Source: Chelatococcus asaccharovorans (GTDB lineage: Bacteria > Pseudomonadota > Alphaproteobacteria > Rhizobiales > Beijerinckiaceae). From it: a stretch of DNA of 48,440 nucleotides. Both the position numbers and the translations under genes were made by a program. Numbering within the stretch: position 1 is the first letter of the stretch; the number at the start of each line of letters is the position of its first letter. This document shows, piece by piece, positions 8,856 through 17,847 of this stretch. The notes beneath the pieces are model-generated. The model had not been told where the DNA came from and did not search any database. It was given only the letters and a program-made list of their open reading frames with translations. The stretch covers positions 1-48,440 of the forward strand of contig NZ_QJJK01000023.1 of NCBI RefSeq assembly GCF_003201475.1. The letters run 5' to 3'.

Positions 8856-10403
8856 ATGGCATCCAACGTCGCTCAACTTTTCTCATTCCGTCCGCGATCG
8901 AACGACTGGAGCAACCAGGAGCTCGCGGAGTTCTATCGGGTGGAGGCATCGCTTGTGCAGGCGGGGCTCCTGATCGATACGGACCGCGGGATCACGGACG
9001 AGAACGAGCCTTGGTTCGTCTTCTGCAATTCCGACAGCGGTGAGGTGATTATTCACTTCGCCCGTATCGACGGTGCTTATGTGGCCGCCAGCGGCGCCTT
9101 TGACGGCGTGCTGCGGGGAAGGGACTTTCGCTCGGTCGTCGAGGCGCTTTTATCGCGGCATCCGCTGGTCATGCCGAAGGCGCGCGACAACATTCGGCTC
9201 CATCCGAGCTCGTTGCTGGTCGCGCTTGTCGCGACGGCATTCTTCAAGCTGTCGGAAGTGGATGCGCAGGCGGGCGAGGCGGATGGCAAGGGTGGCGAAA
9301 GCGCCGCTTCGCGGGAAGTCTGGATCAAGTCCGACGGTGATGTGAAGCAGTCGGTCATCCAGCTCGACCGTCGCCATGTGGCCGTGGTCCTGGCCGCCAT
9401 GACCTTTGCCGTGACCCATGACTTCAATGGCGATTGGACGCAGTGGCTGAGCCGCGCGTCGGACTGGTTGGACCAGGACAGCGACGGCACACAGGTCGCG
9501 GTGGCGCCCAAGCTGGCAAGCGACCTGATCGAGTTTGCGAATCTGGTGGACGTGACGTCTGATGCATCCGCGGCCGACAAGGGGCATGTCAGCCTGCTGC
9601 CGCTGGACGACGGGCATCTGGACCAGTTGGCGGCACTGTTCGGAGACAAGCTCTCCTTGATCAGCCTTCTGACGAGCCTCATGAACGGGGGGCAATCCGC
9701 AGACAAGGCCGGCGCGTCGGACGTGGATTTGCCGGGCGCCGTGGCGGTGGTTGAGGATCTCAGCACCTATCGCCAGGAGTCGGCCCATAGCGGCTCCTCC
9801 AACTCAGCAGAGGCTTCCCCGGAGCTCATAGCCGAGCGTGAGCGCACGGCGACACCGGAGCACAAGTCGGACAGCGCCGAAGTGGTGACGGTGGTTCTCG
9901 CGCAGGCTCCATCCGAGCACGCTTCCTTGCCCGTCGTCGAAGCGGTTCGATACGTTGAGAGCAGCGTGCTGGCGTCCGTTGACACAAAAGAAATTATGAA
10001 GGTCGATGACGGGTTGCTCGCCTCCTTGATGAGCAATGACACCACCGTGACTCTGGTTTCCGATACGCTTCATCCGGAAGCCATCGCGACGGTTCAGCCC
10101 GATCAGCCCGGCAAGGAGCAGACGAGCGCCTTGGCTGCGAAGATCGAGGCGCTATTCGGCGACAATCGCCCGCTGCATGCGTTTCATGATAGCGATGACG
10201 GCTACAAGGGCGTCATGGCGACCTTCAAGGAGAAGAACGCCGATTTTGAGCTGGCCCTGTCGGGAAAAGATATCGTCCTGTACGATCTGACGCCGGACGT
10301 CCACATGGGCGATGCTCTGAGCTTCGTGACCTGGACGTTTGATGACGGTTCGACGCTGAGCCTGATTGGTGTTTTACCGCAGGAACTCGCCATCGCCGCC
10401 TGA
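8856..10403 (+). CDS. Conserved-looking protein of unknown function, 515 aa
   Basis: The start is taken at the ATG at 8856, which begins MASNVAQLFSF; an upstream in-frame ATG at 8787 lacks support. The N-terminal domain (about 1-120) is a mixed alpha/beta unit with the compact motif PWFVFC.SDSGEVIIHFARIDG. Two hydrophobic segments follow (about residues 118-134 and 182-200) and may be membrane-spanning. A long acidic, low-complexity region rich in Ala, Ser, Glu and Asp leads to a small C-terminal domain (last about 85 residues). I do not recognise the family. It follows the XRE gene, near the surface-protein genes, and may act in regulating or exporting them; this is conjecture. Confidence 0.75.
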   Translation: MASNVAQLFSFRPRSNDWSNQELAEFYRVEASLVQAGLLIDTDRGITDENEPWFVFCNSDSGEVIIHFARIDGAYVAASGAFDGVLRGRDFRSVVEALLSRHPLVMPKARDNIRLHPSSLLVALVATAFFKLSEVDAQAGEADGKGGESAASREVWIKSDGDVKQSVIQLDRRHVAVVLAAMTFAVTHDFNGDWTQWLSRASDWLDQDSDGTQVAVAPKLASDLIEFANLVDVTSDASAADKGHVSLLPLDDGHLDQLAALFGDKLSLISLLTSLMNGGQSADKAGASDVDLPGAVAVVEDLSTYRQESAHSGSSNSAEASPELIAERERTATPEHKSDSAEVVTVVLAQAPSEHASLPVVEAVRYVESSVLASVDTKEIMKVDDGLLASLMSNDTTVTLVSDTLHPEAIATVQPDQPGKEQTSALAAKIEALFGDNRPLHAFHDSDDGYKGVMATFKEKNADFELALSGKDIVLYDLTPDVHMGDALSFVTWTFDDGSTLSLIGVLPQELAIAA

Positions 10404-10439
10404 GCCGGCGCGCCGGATGCATCCAATCACCAAGAACGC

Positions 10440-10472
10440 GAGGCCCGGGCCATGGCTGGCGCGGGCTTTTTT
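10440..10472 (+). terminator. Rho-independent terminator after the 515-aa gene
   Basis: A GC-rich stem, GCCCG (10443-10447) with CGGGC (10462-10466), has a GC-rich loop that can pair further. It is followed immediately by six T residues (10467-10472). It lies 37 bases past the stop of the 515-residue gene on the same strand. Confidence 0.75.
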
Positions 10473-10533
10473 GCGGAGGCCTGTTCATCGCTCCGGCGCT
10501 TGTCCGACCCGCTGAAGCGGCGCGGAAAAGACC

Positions 10534-11055
10534 TCAGATATCGATGCTGTCATCAAGCCGGCGATCCGGCATCCTCTGTGTCGGCGGGGCTGTTTTCTCC
10601 ACCACGATCGAGACGGCATAGCGCTCGACCGTGTTGCCTAAAACCACTTCGTATTCGATCTGATCCTGGCCGCTGAAGCCGTCGCGGGACTGATAAAAAA
10701 TGGCCTGCGCCGGAGCCGGAATTGCGGCGCAGGGCCCACTGGAGCGTTTCGAAGATCCGCGACGGACCACAAGGGTACCATGCCCGGGCAACTTCTTGAC
10801 ACGGATTTCGGCGAGCGGGCCGCGGCTGCAATCGGGCTTGAGGCTTAGATAGACGGCGACGCGGTTAGGCTTGCCGGTTTGTACGCGCAGGGTCCGATAG
10901 AGCACCGTCTCCGCAAACGCGGCTGATAGGGGCGCCGAACAGGCAAGCGTGCCGGCCAAGGCCAAAAGGCTGAACGCCCGCCATCTTCCTGGAAGCGGAC
11001 AGGATGAAGCCGATCGGCTGTTCAACTGATTCAAGCGGCGAGCACCCTTAGGCAT
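10534..11055 (-). CDS. Small secreted protein of unknown function
   Basis: 173 residues. A basic N-terminus is followed by a hydrophobic stretch (about 27-45) and an Ala-rich cleavage region ending near A48-E49, so a Sec signal peptide with an unusually long n-region is likely. The mature part is about 125 residues and beta-rich. It contains the G.GT(L/V)V.R and FYQS.DGFSGQD.IEYEV segments seen in bacterial Ig- or cadherin-like folds, where a Gly-Phe-x-Gly-x-Asp turn precedes a Tyr-containing strand. Two cysteines (near 77 and 109) could pair in the periplasm. It is convergent with the 515-residue gene. The function is unknown. Confidence 0.72.
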   Translation of the reverse strand: MPKGARRLNQLNSRSASSCPLPGRWRAFSLLALAGTLACSAPLSAAFAETVLYRTLRVQTGKPNRVAVYLSLKPDCSRGPLAEIRVKKLPGHGTLVVRRGSSKRSSGPCAAIPAPAQAIFYQSRDGFSGQDQIEYEVVLGNTVERYAVSIVVEKTAPPTQRMPDRRLDDSIDI

Positions 11056-11623
11056 GTCGTCTCACTCTTCGTCGCTTCTCGTGTGGTGGATTTGAAATTC
11101 GTCACAGCACGGATCGAGGGCGATGAACGAATTTCAAATCCGAAAACCACACGAGAATCATGAGCTTTCTAGTGTCCAGATCGAATCCGAAATTCGAAAG
11201 ACGCGTCCCGGACATGATACGAATTTCGCATTCGGGACACTCGCTGACCGATCGATGTGAAGCTGCAGGCATGCCGAGTTTAAAAGATCTTTTGCTCGCG
11301 TGAAACAGAGGAACCGCTTTCTGTCGTAAGCGCGGAGAAGGAATAGGCCCCGCCTCGGGAAAATAAAGTTGAAAAACAGTGAGATGGTCCGTGGACTTGA
11401 TTCATTTTGCGAAGCGGTTTCTGGTCTCCTGGGCCGCGTATCAAGGCTGAGTGCGCCAGTGAGCGTCGCAAAGACCTGATGACAGAGGGTCGCAACGAAT
11501 CGCTGCAAAGCCTTTGATGGTCCCGGACTATGCGGTTGTCTGCGAACAGACCTGGGATGGTCGCGGCGCGTTCATCGGGCGGGAAGGCGTTGACCTCGCC
11601 GGAATACGCCGAGCCCATAGATA
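11056..11623. other. Long intergenic region
   Basis: A gap of 568 bases between two minus-strand genes. It holds the dual-palindrome element at 11077-11241. The remaining part (11242-11623) shows no convincing coding frame: the frames that are open lack codon bias, a ribosome binding site and similarity to anything I recognise. No T-run terminator for the small secreted protein gene's upstream neighbour is visible. Confidence 0.5.
11077..11241. repeat. Dual-palindrome intergenic element (single, diverged copy)
   Basis: Two long palindromes are separated by 14 bases. The first (11077-11156) has arms beginning TCTCGTGTGG and ending CCACACGAGA, with GATTTGAAATTCGT matched by ACGAATTTCAAATC inside. 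The second (11171-11241) pairs AGTGTCC with GGACACT and CCGAAATTCG with CGAATTTCGC. The plan of about 80 + 14 + 71 bases, and the AACCAC...CTAGTG spacer context, match the 165-bp tandem unit at 46463-48440, so this looks like a diverged member of the same family. Confidence 0.7.
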
Positions 11624-13033
11624 TCAGCGTGGGTCGATGGGGTGCGTCGGCAAGCCAAGCGCCTGCTCGATCCAGGCGCCGAAGGCGATGAGTGCCGCCT
11701 CCCGGCGTGGGTGCGCCAGGATCTGAATGCCGATGGGGAGCCCATCGGGAGAAAAGCCGATGGGCAAGGCGATCGCGGGGCAGGCCGTCATCGACAGGAT
11801 CGCGGTGATGGCGATCCAGTCGAGGTAGGTCTCCATCTTCACGCCGTCGACCGATGCCGGCGAGAGCGTCTCGATGGGGAAGGGCATGGCCTGGGTCGCC
11901 GGACAGATCAGGAATTCATGGCGGTCCAGCAGGTCGATCGTGCGGCGGTAGAAATCGGCGCGATAGTGTTCGGCTGCGGCGAGCGCTGGGCCGGCCTGAG
12001 TTGCCCCGCGTTCGATATCCTGCAGAACGCCCGCCGGGAAGAGCGCGCGATGCGCCGGAAGGAAGGGCTCCCAGGCTGCCAGGAAGCTCGCCCCGCGCAG
12101 CGCCAGGAACGCATCGAGCGCGCCCGTGATGTCCGGCGCCGCCACTTCGGTCGCAACGCCGCCGCGCGCGAGGGTCGCGACGAAGGCATCGAAAGCGGTG
12201 CGTATGGGCCCCTCGATGGGAAGTTGGCCGAGGTCGACGCTGACCGCCACCCGGCGTGGCCTGGTTGGCGCGCGCGCGGCGTCGAGGAAGGGCGGCTCCG
12301 ATGAGGGGGCGGTGAGCATGTCGCCCGGATCATAGCCAGCCATGGCATCGAAGAGGAGCGCGAGGTCCGCGATGTCGCGCGCCATCGGGCCTTCCACCGC
12401 GAGGGTATCGAACGGCGCAGCCAGGCGCTTGCGGGGCACGCGTCCGGGCGTCGGCCTGAGGCCGGTGACGTTGCAGAATGCGGCAGGAATACGCAGGCTG
12501 CCGCCGAGATCGTTGCCATGCGCCAGCCAGGCTTCGCCCGTCGCGAGGGCCACGGCCGCGCCACCCGAGGAACCGCCGCAGGTCAGCCGGAGGTCGTAGG
12601 GATTGCGTGTTGCGCCGAAGACGGCGTTGGTGGTCTGGGCGCCGCCGAGCTCCGACAGGTTGGACTTGGCGATCGGGATCGCGCCGCGGCTTTCCAAAAG
12701 GGCGATGGTGCGGTCCGACGTCTCGGCGATCCGGTCGCGAAAGAGCGGGGTGCCGCTTGTGGTGCGCACCCCGCCGACGTCGTTGTTGTCCTTCACGACG
12801 ATCGGCAGCCCGGCAAGCAGCGGAAGCGGCTCGCCCCGCTTGCGGCGCAGGTCGACGGCTGCCGCCTGCTCGCGGCCGCGCTCGAGGCACAAGGTGGGCA
12901 GCGCATTCACGCTGGGCTCGATAGCGGCGATGCGTCTGGCCGCCGCCTCGACGAGTTCGAGCGCGGTTGTCTCGCCCGACCGCAGCAGGGCAACGACGTG
13001 GTTCGCGCTGGCGCCGATCAGTTCATCCGACAT
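11624..13033 (-). CDS. Amidase (amidase-signature family)
   Basis: 469 residues from the ATG at 13033, which lies just downstream of GGATGAGA. The Ser-cis-Ser-Lys catalytic triad of the amidase signature family is complete: K81 in LPIVVKDN, the cis-Ser S156 in the GGSSGG motif and the nucleophile S179 in DLGGS. The family hydrolyses carboxylic amides; the length is usual for it and the precise substrate cannot be read. The start overlaps the lacI-type gene stop by 11 bases, so the two are co-transcribed and probably translationally coupled. With the divergent dipeptide-type importer, this suggests uptake and hydrolysis of an amide or short peptide. Confidence 0.9.
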   Translation of the reverse strand: MSDELIGASANHVVALLRSGETTALELVEAAARRIAAIEPSVNALPTLCLERGREQAAAVDLRRKRGEPLPLLAGLPIVVKDNNDVGGVRTTSGTPLFRDRIAETSDRTIALLESRGAIPIAKSNLSELGGAQTTNAVFGATRNPYDLRLTCGGSSGGAAVALATGEAWLAHGNDLGGSLRIPAAFCNVTGLRPTPGRVPRKRLAAPFDTLAVEGPMARDIADLALLFDAMAGYDPGDMLTAPSSEPPFLDAARAPTRPRRVAVSVDLGQLPIEGPIRTAFDAFVATLARGGVATEVAAPDITGALDAFLALRGASFLAAWEPFLPAHRALFPAGVLQDIERGATQAGPALAAAEHYRADFYRRTIDLLDRHEFLICPATQAMPFPIETLSPASVDGVKMETYLDWIAITAILSMTACPAIALPIGFSPDGLPIGIQILAHPRREAALIAFGAWIEQALGLPTHPIDPR

Positions 13034-14153
13034 GGTTCTCATCCGGTATGGCGTTGGTCGATTGGACTGGCTCGGCAGGATCCGGATTGCCAGCGCGCTT
13101 ATCGCCAGCACCCGGGACGCCGCGAAGGGGGCGGGCCTCCTGGCGGCGATGGGGTCTGGCGGTTGATTCGCGCACGACGAGGCTGGGGGCGAGAACGCGG
13201 GTCTCGCCGGGGCCGGTCCGCACGCCCTGGATCCGCTCGATCAGGAGGTTGAGGACCTGCTTGCCCATGGCGGCGACCGGCTGAGCCACGGTCGTCAGGC
13301 GCGGCGTGAAGGCGCCCGCCCAAGGGAAGTCGTCGATGCCGACGACGGATACGTCGGTCGGGCAGGCAAGGCCGAGATCGGCGAGGGCGCGCATCACGCC
13401 GATGGTCATGACATTATTGGTCGCAAAGATCGCGGTGGGAGCATCATCCCGCCGCAGCATCGCCAGCGCAGCCGTGTAGGCCTCGTTCTCGCGATAGCCT
13501 GCATCGCAGACCAGGGATGGGTCCAAAGCGATGCCGGCGGCAAGCAGCGTCTCCCGGTAGCCCTGCAGACGATCGGCCGCGGTGCGCAGCACCTCCGGCC
13601 CGTTGATGAGGCCGATGCGACGATGGCCGGCCTCGATGAGATGCGAGGTCGCGAGGGCGCCGGCGCGGTGATTGTCGAGAACCACGGCATCATAGCCGAG
13701 TTCGACCATGCCGCGATCGACAAGGGCCACCGGCACAGCGAGATCCGCAAGAATGGCAGCCCGGTTGATGGTGATCGCCCCCGTCGGGGCCAGGATGAGG
13801 CCGTCGATCCGCTGGGCGCGCAGCATCTGCATATGCCGCTCTTCCCGTGTGAAGGCCTCGCCGGAGTTGCACAGGACCATCGAGAACCCGGCCTTGGCGG
13901 CGGCATTCTCGACCGCTTCGAACAACTCGCTGAAGAAGGGATTCGTGATGTCAGCGACGACCATGCCGATGAGGCCGCTGGTGCGCATGCGCAGGCTGCG
14001 GGCCGCGGCATGGGGCGAATAGCCGAGCTTCTCGACCGCCGCATGAACCCGCGCACTGAGTTCTGCGCTTACGCGGCCTGGACGGTTCAAGGCGTTGGAC
14101 ACGGTGGTGACGGACACCCCGGCCAGGCGCGCGACATCGCGAATGGTCGCCAT
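13023..14153 (-). CDS. LacI-family transcriptional regulator
   Basis: 376 residues. The first 25 residues are a textbook LacI helix-turn-helix (TIRDVARLAGVSVTTVSNALN), followed by a hinge helix (about 46-58) and a periplasmic-binding-protein-like ligand domain (about 60-335). The sensor contains IDGLIL, DN..AG and GIDDFPWA segments typical of the family. The last 40 residues are a Pro/Arg-rich tail longer than usual and end inside the amidase start. It is transcribed away from the ABC importer, whose upstream region carries several AACGTT cores, so it probably represses that operon and its own until an imported ligand binds. Confidence 0.9.
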   Translation of the reverse strand: MATIRDVARLAGVSVTTVSNALNRPGRVSAELSARVHAAVEKLGYSPHAAARSLRMRTSGLIGMVVADITNPFFSELFEAVENAAAKAGFSMVLCNSGEAFTREERHMQMLRAQRIDGLILAPTGAITINRAAILADLAVPVALVDRGMVELGYDAVVLDNHRAGALATSHLIEAGHRRIGLINGPEVLRTAADRLQGYRETLLAAGIALDPSLVCDAGYRENEAYTAALAMLRRDDAPTAIFATNNVMTIGVMRALADLGLACPTDVSVVGIDDFPWAGAFTPRLTTVAQPVAAMGKQVLNLLIERIQGVRTGPGETRVLAPSLVVRESTARPHRRQEARPLRGVPGAGDKRAGNPDPAEPVQSTNAIPDENHVG

Positions 14154-14163
14154 TTCGATCCAA

Positions 14164-14282
14164 AAAACGTTTTACAACGACCGTCTTCATCTCACGACTG
14201 ATGCGAGAATAAAACAGAAAAATTGGCCTAAAATTTCGCTTGCCCGGAGGTGCGACGCTGTGAGAACGTTATGCGAAACGTT
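14164..14282. promoter_or_regulatory. Candidate LacI-family operators
   Basis: Three palindromic cores lie in the divergent region between the lacI-type gene and the importer: AAAACGTTTT (14164-14173), AACGTT (14265-14270) and AACGTT within GAAACGTTAC (14277-14282). The last two are 12 bases apart, about one helical turn. LacI-family sites typically have a central CG in an A/T-rich palindrome, as here. The assignment to the neighbouring regulator is inference. Confidence 0.55.
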
Positions 14283-14339
14283 ACAAAAGGGGAGGGCGCT
14301 GTGCCCAGTCGCGTGCTGATGCTGCAGGGAGCGGGGTAG

Positions 14340-15281
14340 ATGGGGCGCTATGTCGTGCGGCGGCTGGTCGGCACGTTGCCTGTATTCCTCTTCGTCGCGC
14401 TCTTTACCTTCTGTCTGCTGCGGCTGACGCCCGGCGATCCGGCGGCGCTGCTTGCCGGCGATCAGGCCACCACGGCCGAGGTCGAGGCGATGCGCCTGAA
14501 GCTTGGCCTCGACCGGCCCGTGGTGGAGCAGCTTGTCGGCTGGGCCGGGCAGCTTGCGTCGGGCGATCTCGGCCGGTCCGTCTTCTCAAACATGCCGGTG
14601 ACGCGGCTGATCGGGCAGCGCGCGGAGGCGACGGCCATGCTGGCGCTCGTCGCCATCGTCATGTCGCTCGTCTTTGCCCTGCCCATGGGCGTCATCGCCG
14701 CCGTGCGCGCCGGCGGCGCGATCGATCGGCTGGCGATGGCCGTGGCGGTGCTCGGCTTTTCCGCGCCGGTGTTCGTGGTCGGCTTCTTCCTGGTCTATGT
14801 CTTCTCGCTCTCGCTCGGCTGGTTCCCGACGCAGGGCTATACGCCGCTGTCGGCAGGGCTCTGGCCGTGCCTGCGCAGCCTGTTCCTGCCCGGCCTGACG
14901 CTTGCGCTGCTCTATACCTCGCTGATCGCACGGGTGACGCGCGCCAGCCTGCTCGAGGTTCTGTCCGAGGACTATATCCGCACCGCCAACGCCAAAGGGG
15001 TGCGGCCGCGGGTCATCGTGATCGCGCATGCGCTGCGCAATGCCGCCGTTCCCATCGTGACCGTGGTTGGTGTCGGCATGGCGGCCCTGCTCGGTGGCGT
15101 CGTCGTCACGGAAACGGTCTTCAATATTCCCGGTCTCGGGCGGCTGACCACAGACGCGATCCTGCGTCGCGACTACCCCGTGGTGCAGGGACTGATCCTG
15201 TTGTTCTCGACAATCTACGTGTTCATCAATCTCCTGGTCGATCTCAGCTACGGGCTGATCGACCCGCGCGTGCGGTATTGA
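14340..15281 (+). CDS. Dipeptide/oligopeptide-type ABC permease, DppB-like
   Basis: 313 residues, six predicted membrane segments. The N-terminus has the DppB hallmark: a first helix followed by FCLLRLTPGDPAALL. The cytoplasmic EAA-type loop lies near 210-235 (EDYIRTANAKGVRPRVIV). It forms the membrane channel with the next gene product for an imported peptide, amide or nickel-type ligand. The ATG at 14340 is preceded by GGGAGCGGGG. It is the first gene of a three-gene operon (permease, permease, binding protein). Substrate identity cannot be read from the permease. Confidence 0.9.
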   Translation: MGRYVVRRLVGTLPVFLFVALFTFCLLRLTPGDPAALLAGDQATTAEVEAMRLKLGLDRPVVEQLVGWAGQLASGDLGRSVFSNMPVTRLIGQRAEATAMLALVAIVMSLVFALPMGVIAAVRAGGAIDRLAMAVAVLGFSAPVFVVGFFLVYVFSLSLGWFPTQGYTPLSAGLWPCLRSLFLPGLTLALLYTSLIARVTRASLLEVLSEDYIRTANAKGVRPRVIVIAHALRNAAVPIVTVVGVGMAALLGGVVVTETVFNIPGLGRLTTDAILRRDYPVVQGLILLFSTIYVFINLLVDLSYGLIDPRVRY

Positions 15282-15288
15282 GGCGGCC

Positions 15289-16203
15289 ATGGCGATGATC
15301 GAAGCCAAGGCCATCGAATCCACGACCATCGAAGACAAGGCGGCCGGGGCGGCCCGGTCCCGGGGAAGGGCTGGTGCGTTCCGCCGCTTCCTCGGGCGCA
15401 ATCCCGTCATTCTGACAGGGGTTTGCTTGCTCGTGGTCTTCATGCTGATCGCCGCCGTCTCCCCCTATCTTCTGCCGGATCCGACGCGCCTCGATCCGTC
15501 GCAGCGTCTGCGGCCGCCGAGCCTCCAGAACTGGTTCGGCACCGATCACCTCGGCCGCTCGGTCCTGTCGCGCACGCTGAACGGCACCAGCATTTCGCTC
15601 GCCGCGGGGACGCTGGTGATGGTGCTGACGACGCTCTTCGGCGTGTTCCTCGGGCTCGTGTCCGGCTTTTTCCGCAAGCTCGACGGCATCCTGATGCGGT
15701 TCATGGACGGCATCATGGCGATCCCCGGCATCCTCCTGGCCATCGCGCTGATGTCGCTGTTCGGATCGAGCCTGCAGAACGTGGTCGTCGCCATTGCCAT
15801 CGTCGAAGTGCCGCGCATGGTGCGCGTGGTCCGGGCTTGCGTGCTTGTGCTGCGCGATCAGCCCTATGTGGAAGCATCGATCACGCTCGGCACGCGGATG
15901 CCGCGCCTTCTGGTCCGCGAGATCCTGCCGAACATTGCCGCGCCGGTGCTTGTCCAGGCGACCTACGTCTTCGCGGCTGCGATGGTCGTTGAATCGGTGC
16001 TGTCCTTCCTCGGTGCGGGCACCCCGCCGACCATTCCGAGCTGGGGCAACATGCTGGCCGAGGGGCGCCAGTATCTGCAGCGTGCGCCATGGATTGCAGC
16101 CTTTCCCGGCGTGTTCCTGGCCGTCCTCATTCTGACCGTCAATGTTCTGGGCGATGCCCTGCGCGATGCGCTCGACCCGAAGCTTAGCCGACGCAGACGA
16201 TAG
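15289..16203 (+). CDS. Dipeptide/oligopeptide-type ABC permease, DppC-like
   Basis: 304 residues with an N-terminal cytoplasmic stretch, a first helix (about 40-62), the family motif NWFGTDHLGRSVLSR (about 80-95) that follows it in DppC and OppC, and four to five further helices. The EAA loop is VEASITLGTRMPRLLVREILPN (about 190-210). The gene begins seven bases after the previous stop. An ATG six bases downstream at 15295 is an alternative start. It pairs with the DppB-like permease. Confidence 0.9.
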   Translation: MAMIEAKAIESTTIEDKAAGAARSRGRAGAFRRFLGRNPVILTGVCLLVVFMLIAAVSPYLLPDPTRLDPSQRLRPPSLQNWFGTDHLGRSVLSRTLNGTSISLAAGTLVMVLTTLFGVFLGLVSGFFRKLDGILMRFMDGIMAIPGILLAIALMSLFGSSLQNVVVAIAIVEVPRMVRVVRACVLVLRDQPYVEASITLGTRMPRLLVREILPNIAAPVLVQATYVFAAAMVVESVLSFLGAGTPPTIPSWGNMLAEGRQYLQRAPWIAAFPGVFLAVLILTVNVLGDALRDALDPKLSRRRR

Positions 16204-16228
16204 AAACACACCGTAAGGAAGGGGAGGA

Positions 16229-17791
16229 ATGATGAAGCCTAGACAGGGATGGAGGCTTGCGACCGCGGCTGCGATCGTTGGCCTGTGGGCACTGCCGGCC
16301 GCGGCGGAAACGACGCTCAAGGTGCGGCCCTTCGGCGATCTCAAGACGATCGATCCGATCACCACCTCGGACTACATGGTCCGCAACCATGGTTACATGG
16401 TCTACGACGTGCTCTTCGCGCAGAACGCGAAGGGCGAGATCGTCCCGGAGATGCTCGCGAGCTACGACCGCTCGCAAGACGGACTGACCTGGACCTTCGT
16501 GCTGCGGGATGGCCTCAAATTCAGCGACGGCGCCCCCGTCACGGCGACCGACGTGGTCGCCTCTCTCAAGCGCTGGGGCGAACGCGACGGCCTTGGCCAG
16601 CAGCTCATGGCGAACACCGGGAGCCTGGAAGCCGTCGACCCTAAGACGGTCAAGCTGACGCTCAAGAACCCCTGGGGCCTGGTGTTGGAAGCTCTCGGCA
16701 AGCCGAGCTCCAACGTTCCCTTCATCATGCCGGAGCGTATCGCCAAGACGCCCGCCAACGAGAATATCAAGGACCCGGTCGGCTCTGGCCCCTTCGTCAT
16801 GAAGCTGGACGAGTGGGCGCCCGGCTCGAAAGTGGTTTATGTGAAGTCGCCGACCTATACGCCGCGTGGCGAAGCGCCCGACGGCCTCGCCGGCGGCAAG
16901 ACCGTGAAGGTCGACCGCGTGGAATGGCAGATCATTCCCGACGCGCAGACGGCCTTGAATGCGCTCCAGGCGGGCGAGATCGATATCTTCGAGGAAGTCC
17001 CGCCGGACATGATTCCCTTGGTGAAGGGCAATGCGGATGTGGGGATTGCCAAGCTCGCCGCGCTGCAGGGGGTGATGCGCTTCAACCAGGCGCAGCCGCC
17101 GTTCAACAATGCCAAACTGCGGCAGGCGATCCTGGCGCTCGTCGATCAGGACCCGGCGCTGCGCGCCTATGTCGACGACCCCAGCCTCTACACCAACTGC
17201 CCGTCGTTCTACATGTGCGATTCGCCGTATTTCACGAAGGCCGGCTGGCCGAAGCCCGACGTCGAGAAGGCCAAGCAGCTCGTCAAGGAAAGCGGCTATG
17301 ATGGCACGCCGATCGTCCTTCTCGACGCGACCGAGACCGCCCTCCATCCTGCAAGCCTCGTCGTGGCGCAGGCCATGCGCGACATCGGCCTCAAGGTCGA
17401 CTACCAGGCCATGGACTGGGGTACCCTGTCGAGCCGTCGCACCAGCAAGAACCCGGTGGGGCAGGGCGGCTGGTCGATCTTCCTGTCCGGACCCGCGGCG
17501 CCTGACATGAGCGAGCCGGTCGGCCATATGGCCTTGCGTTCGAACTGCGAGAAGGCCTGGTTCGGCTGGCCGTGCGATGAGGAGATCGAAAAGCTGCGCG
17601 CGGCTTTCACGACAGCGCCGGATCTTGCGGCGCGCAAGGCGATTGCCGAGAAGATCCAGCTTCGCGCCGTCGAGACGGTGCCCTATGTCCCGGTGGGACA
17701 GTTTTTTCTCGTGCGTGGCGTTCGCAAGAATGTCGATGGCCTTCTGGCCGCTGGCGTTCCCGTCTACTGGAACGTGAGCAAGGGGCAGTGA
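16229..17791 (+). CDS. Dipeptide-type ABC periplasmic substrate-binding protein (SBP family 5)
   Basis: 520 residues. A signal peptide with a basic start and hydrophobic core is likely cut after the Ala run at about residue 26. The mature protein is a typical family 5 binding protein, with LKTIDPI, GLTWTFVLRDGLKFSDG and PVGSGPF motifs. It delivers its ligand to the two permeases encoded just upstream. The ATG at 16232 is three bases further from the GGGGAGG and may be the true start. No ATPase genes of the DppD or DppF type follow; a terminator-like stem and unrelated genes come next, so the energising subunits must be encoded elsewhere or shared. Confidence 0.9.
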   Translation: MMKPRQGWRLATAAAIVGLWALPAAAETTLKVRPFGDLKTIDPITTSDYMVRNHGYMVYDVLFAQNAKGEIVPEMLASYDRSQDGLTWTFVLRDGLKFSDGAPVTATDVVASLKRWGERDGLGQQLMANTGSLEAVDPKTVKLTLKNPWGLVLEALGKPSSNVPFIMPERIAKTPANENIKDPVGSGPFVMKLDEWAPGSKVVYVKSPTYTPRGEAPDGLAGGKTVKVDRVEWQIIPDAQTALNALQAGEIDIFEEVPPDMIPLVKGNADVGIAKLAALQGVMRFNQAQPPFNNAKLRQAILALVDQDPALRAYVDDPSLYTNCPSFYMCDSPYFTKAGWPKPDVEKAKQLVKESGYDGTPIVLLDATETALHPASLVVAQAMRDIGLKVDYQAMDWGTLSSRRTSKNPVGQGGWSIFLSGPAAPDMSEPVGHMALRSNCEKAWFGWPCDEEIEKLRAAFTTAPDLAARKAIAEKIQLRAVETVPYVPVGQFFLVRGVRKNVDGLLAAGVPVYWNVSKGQ

Positions 17792-17847
17792 TCTTCTAAA
17801 AAGCTATGTGTTCGCATGAGGTTGTATCGAAAGCCTCATGAAGGTCA

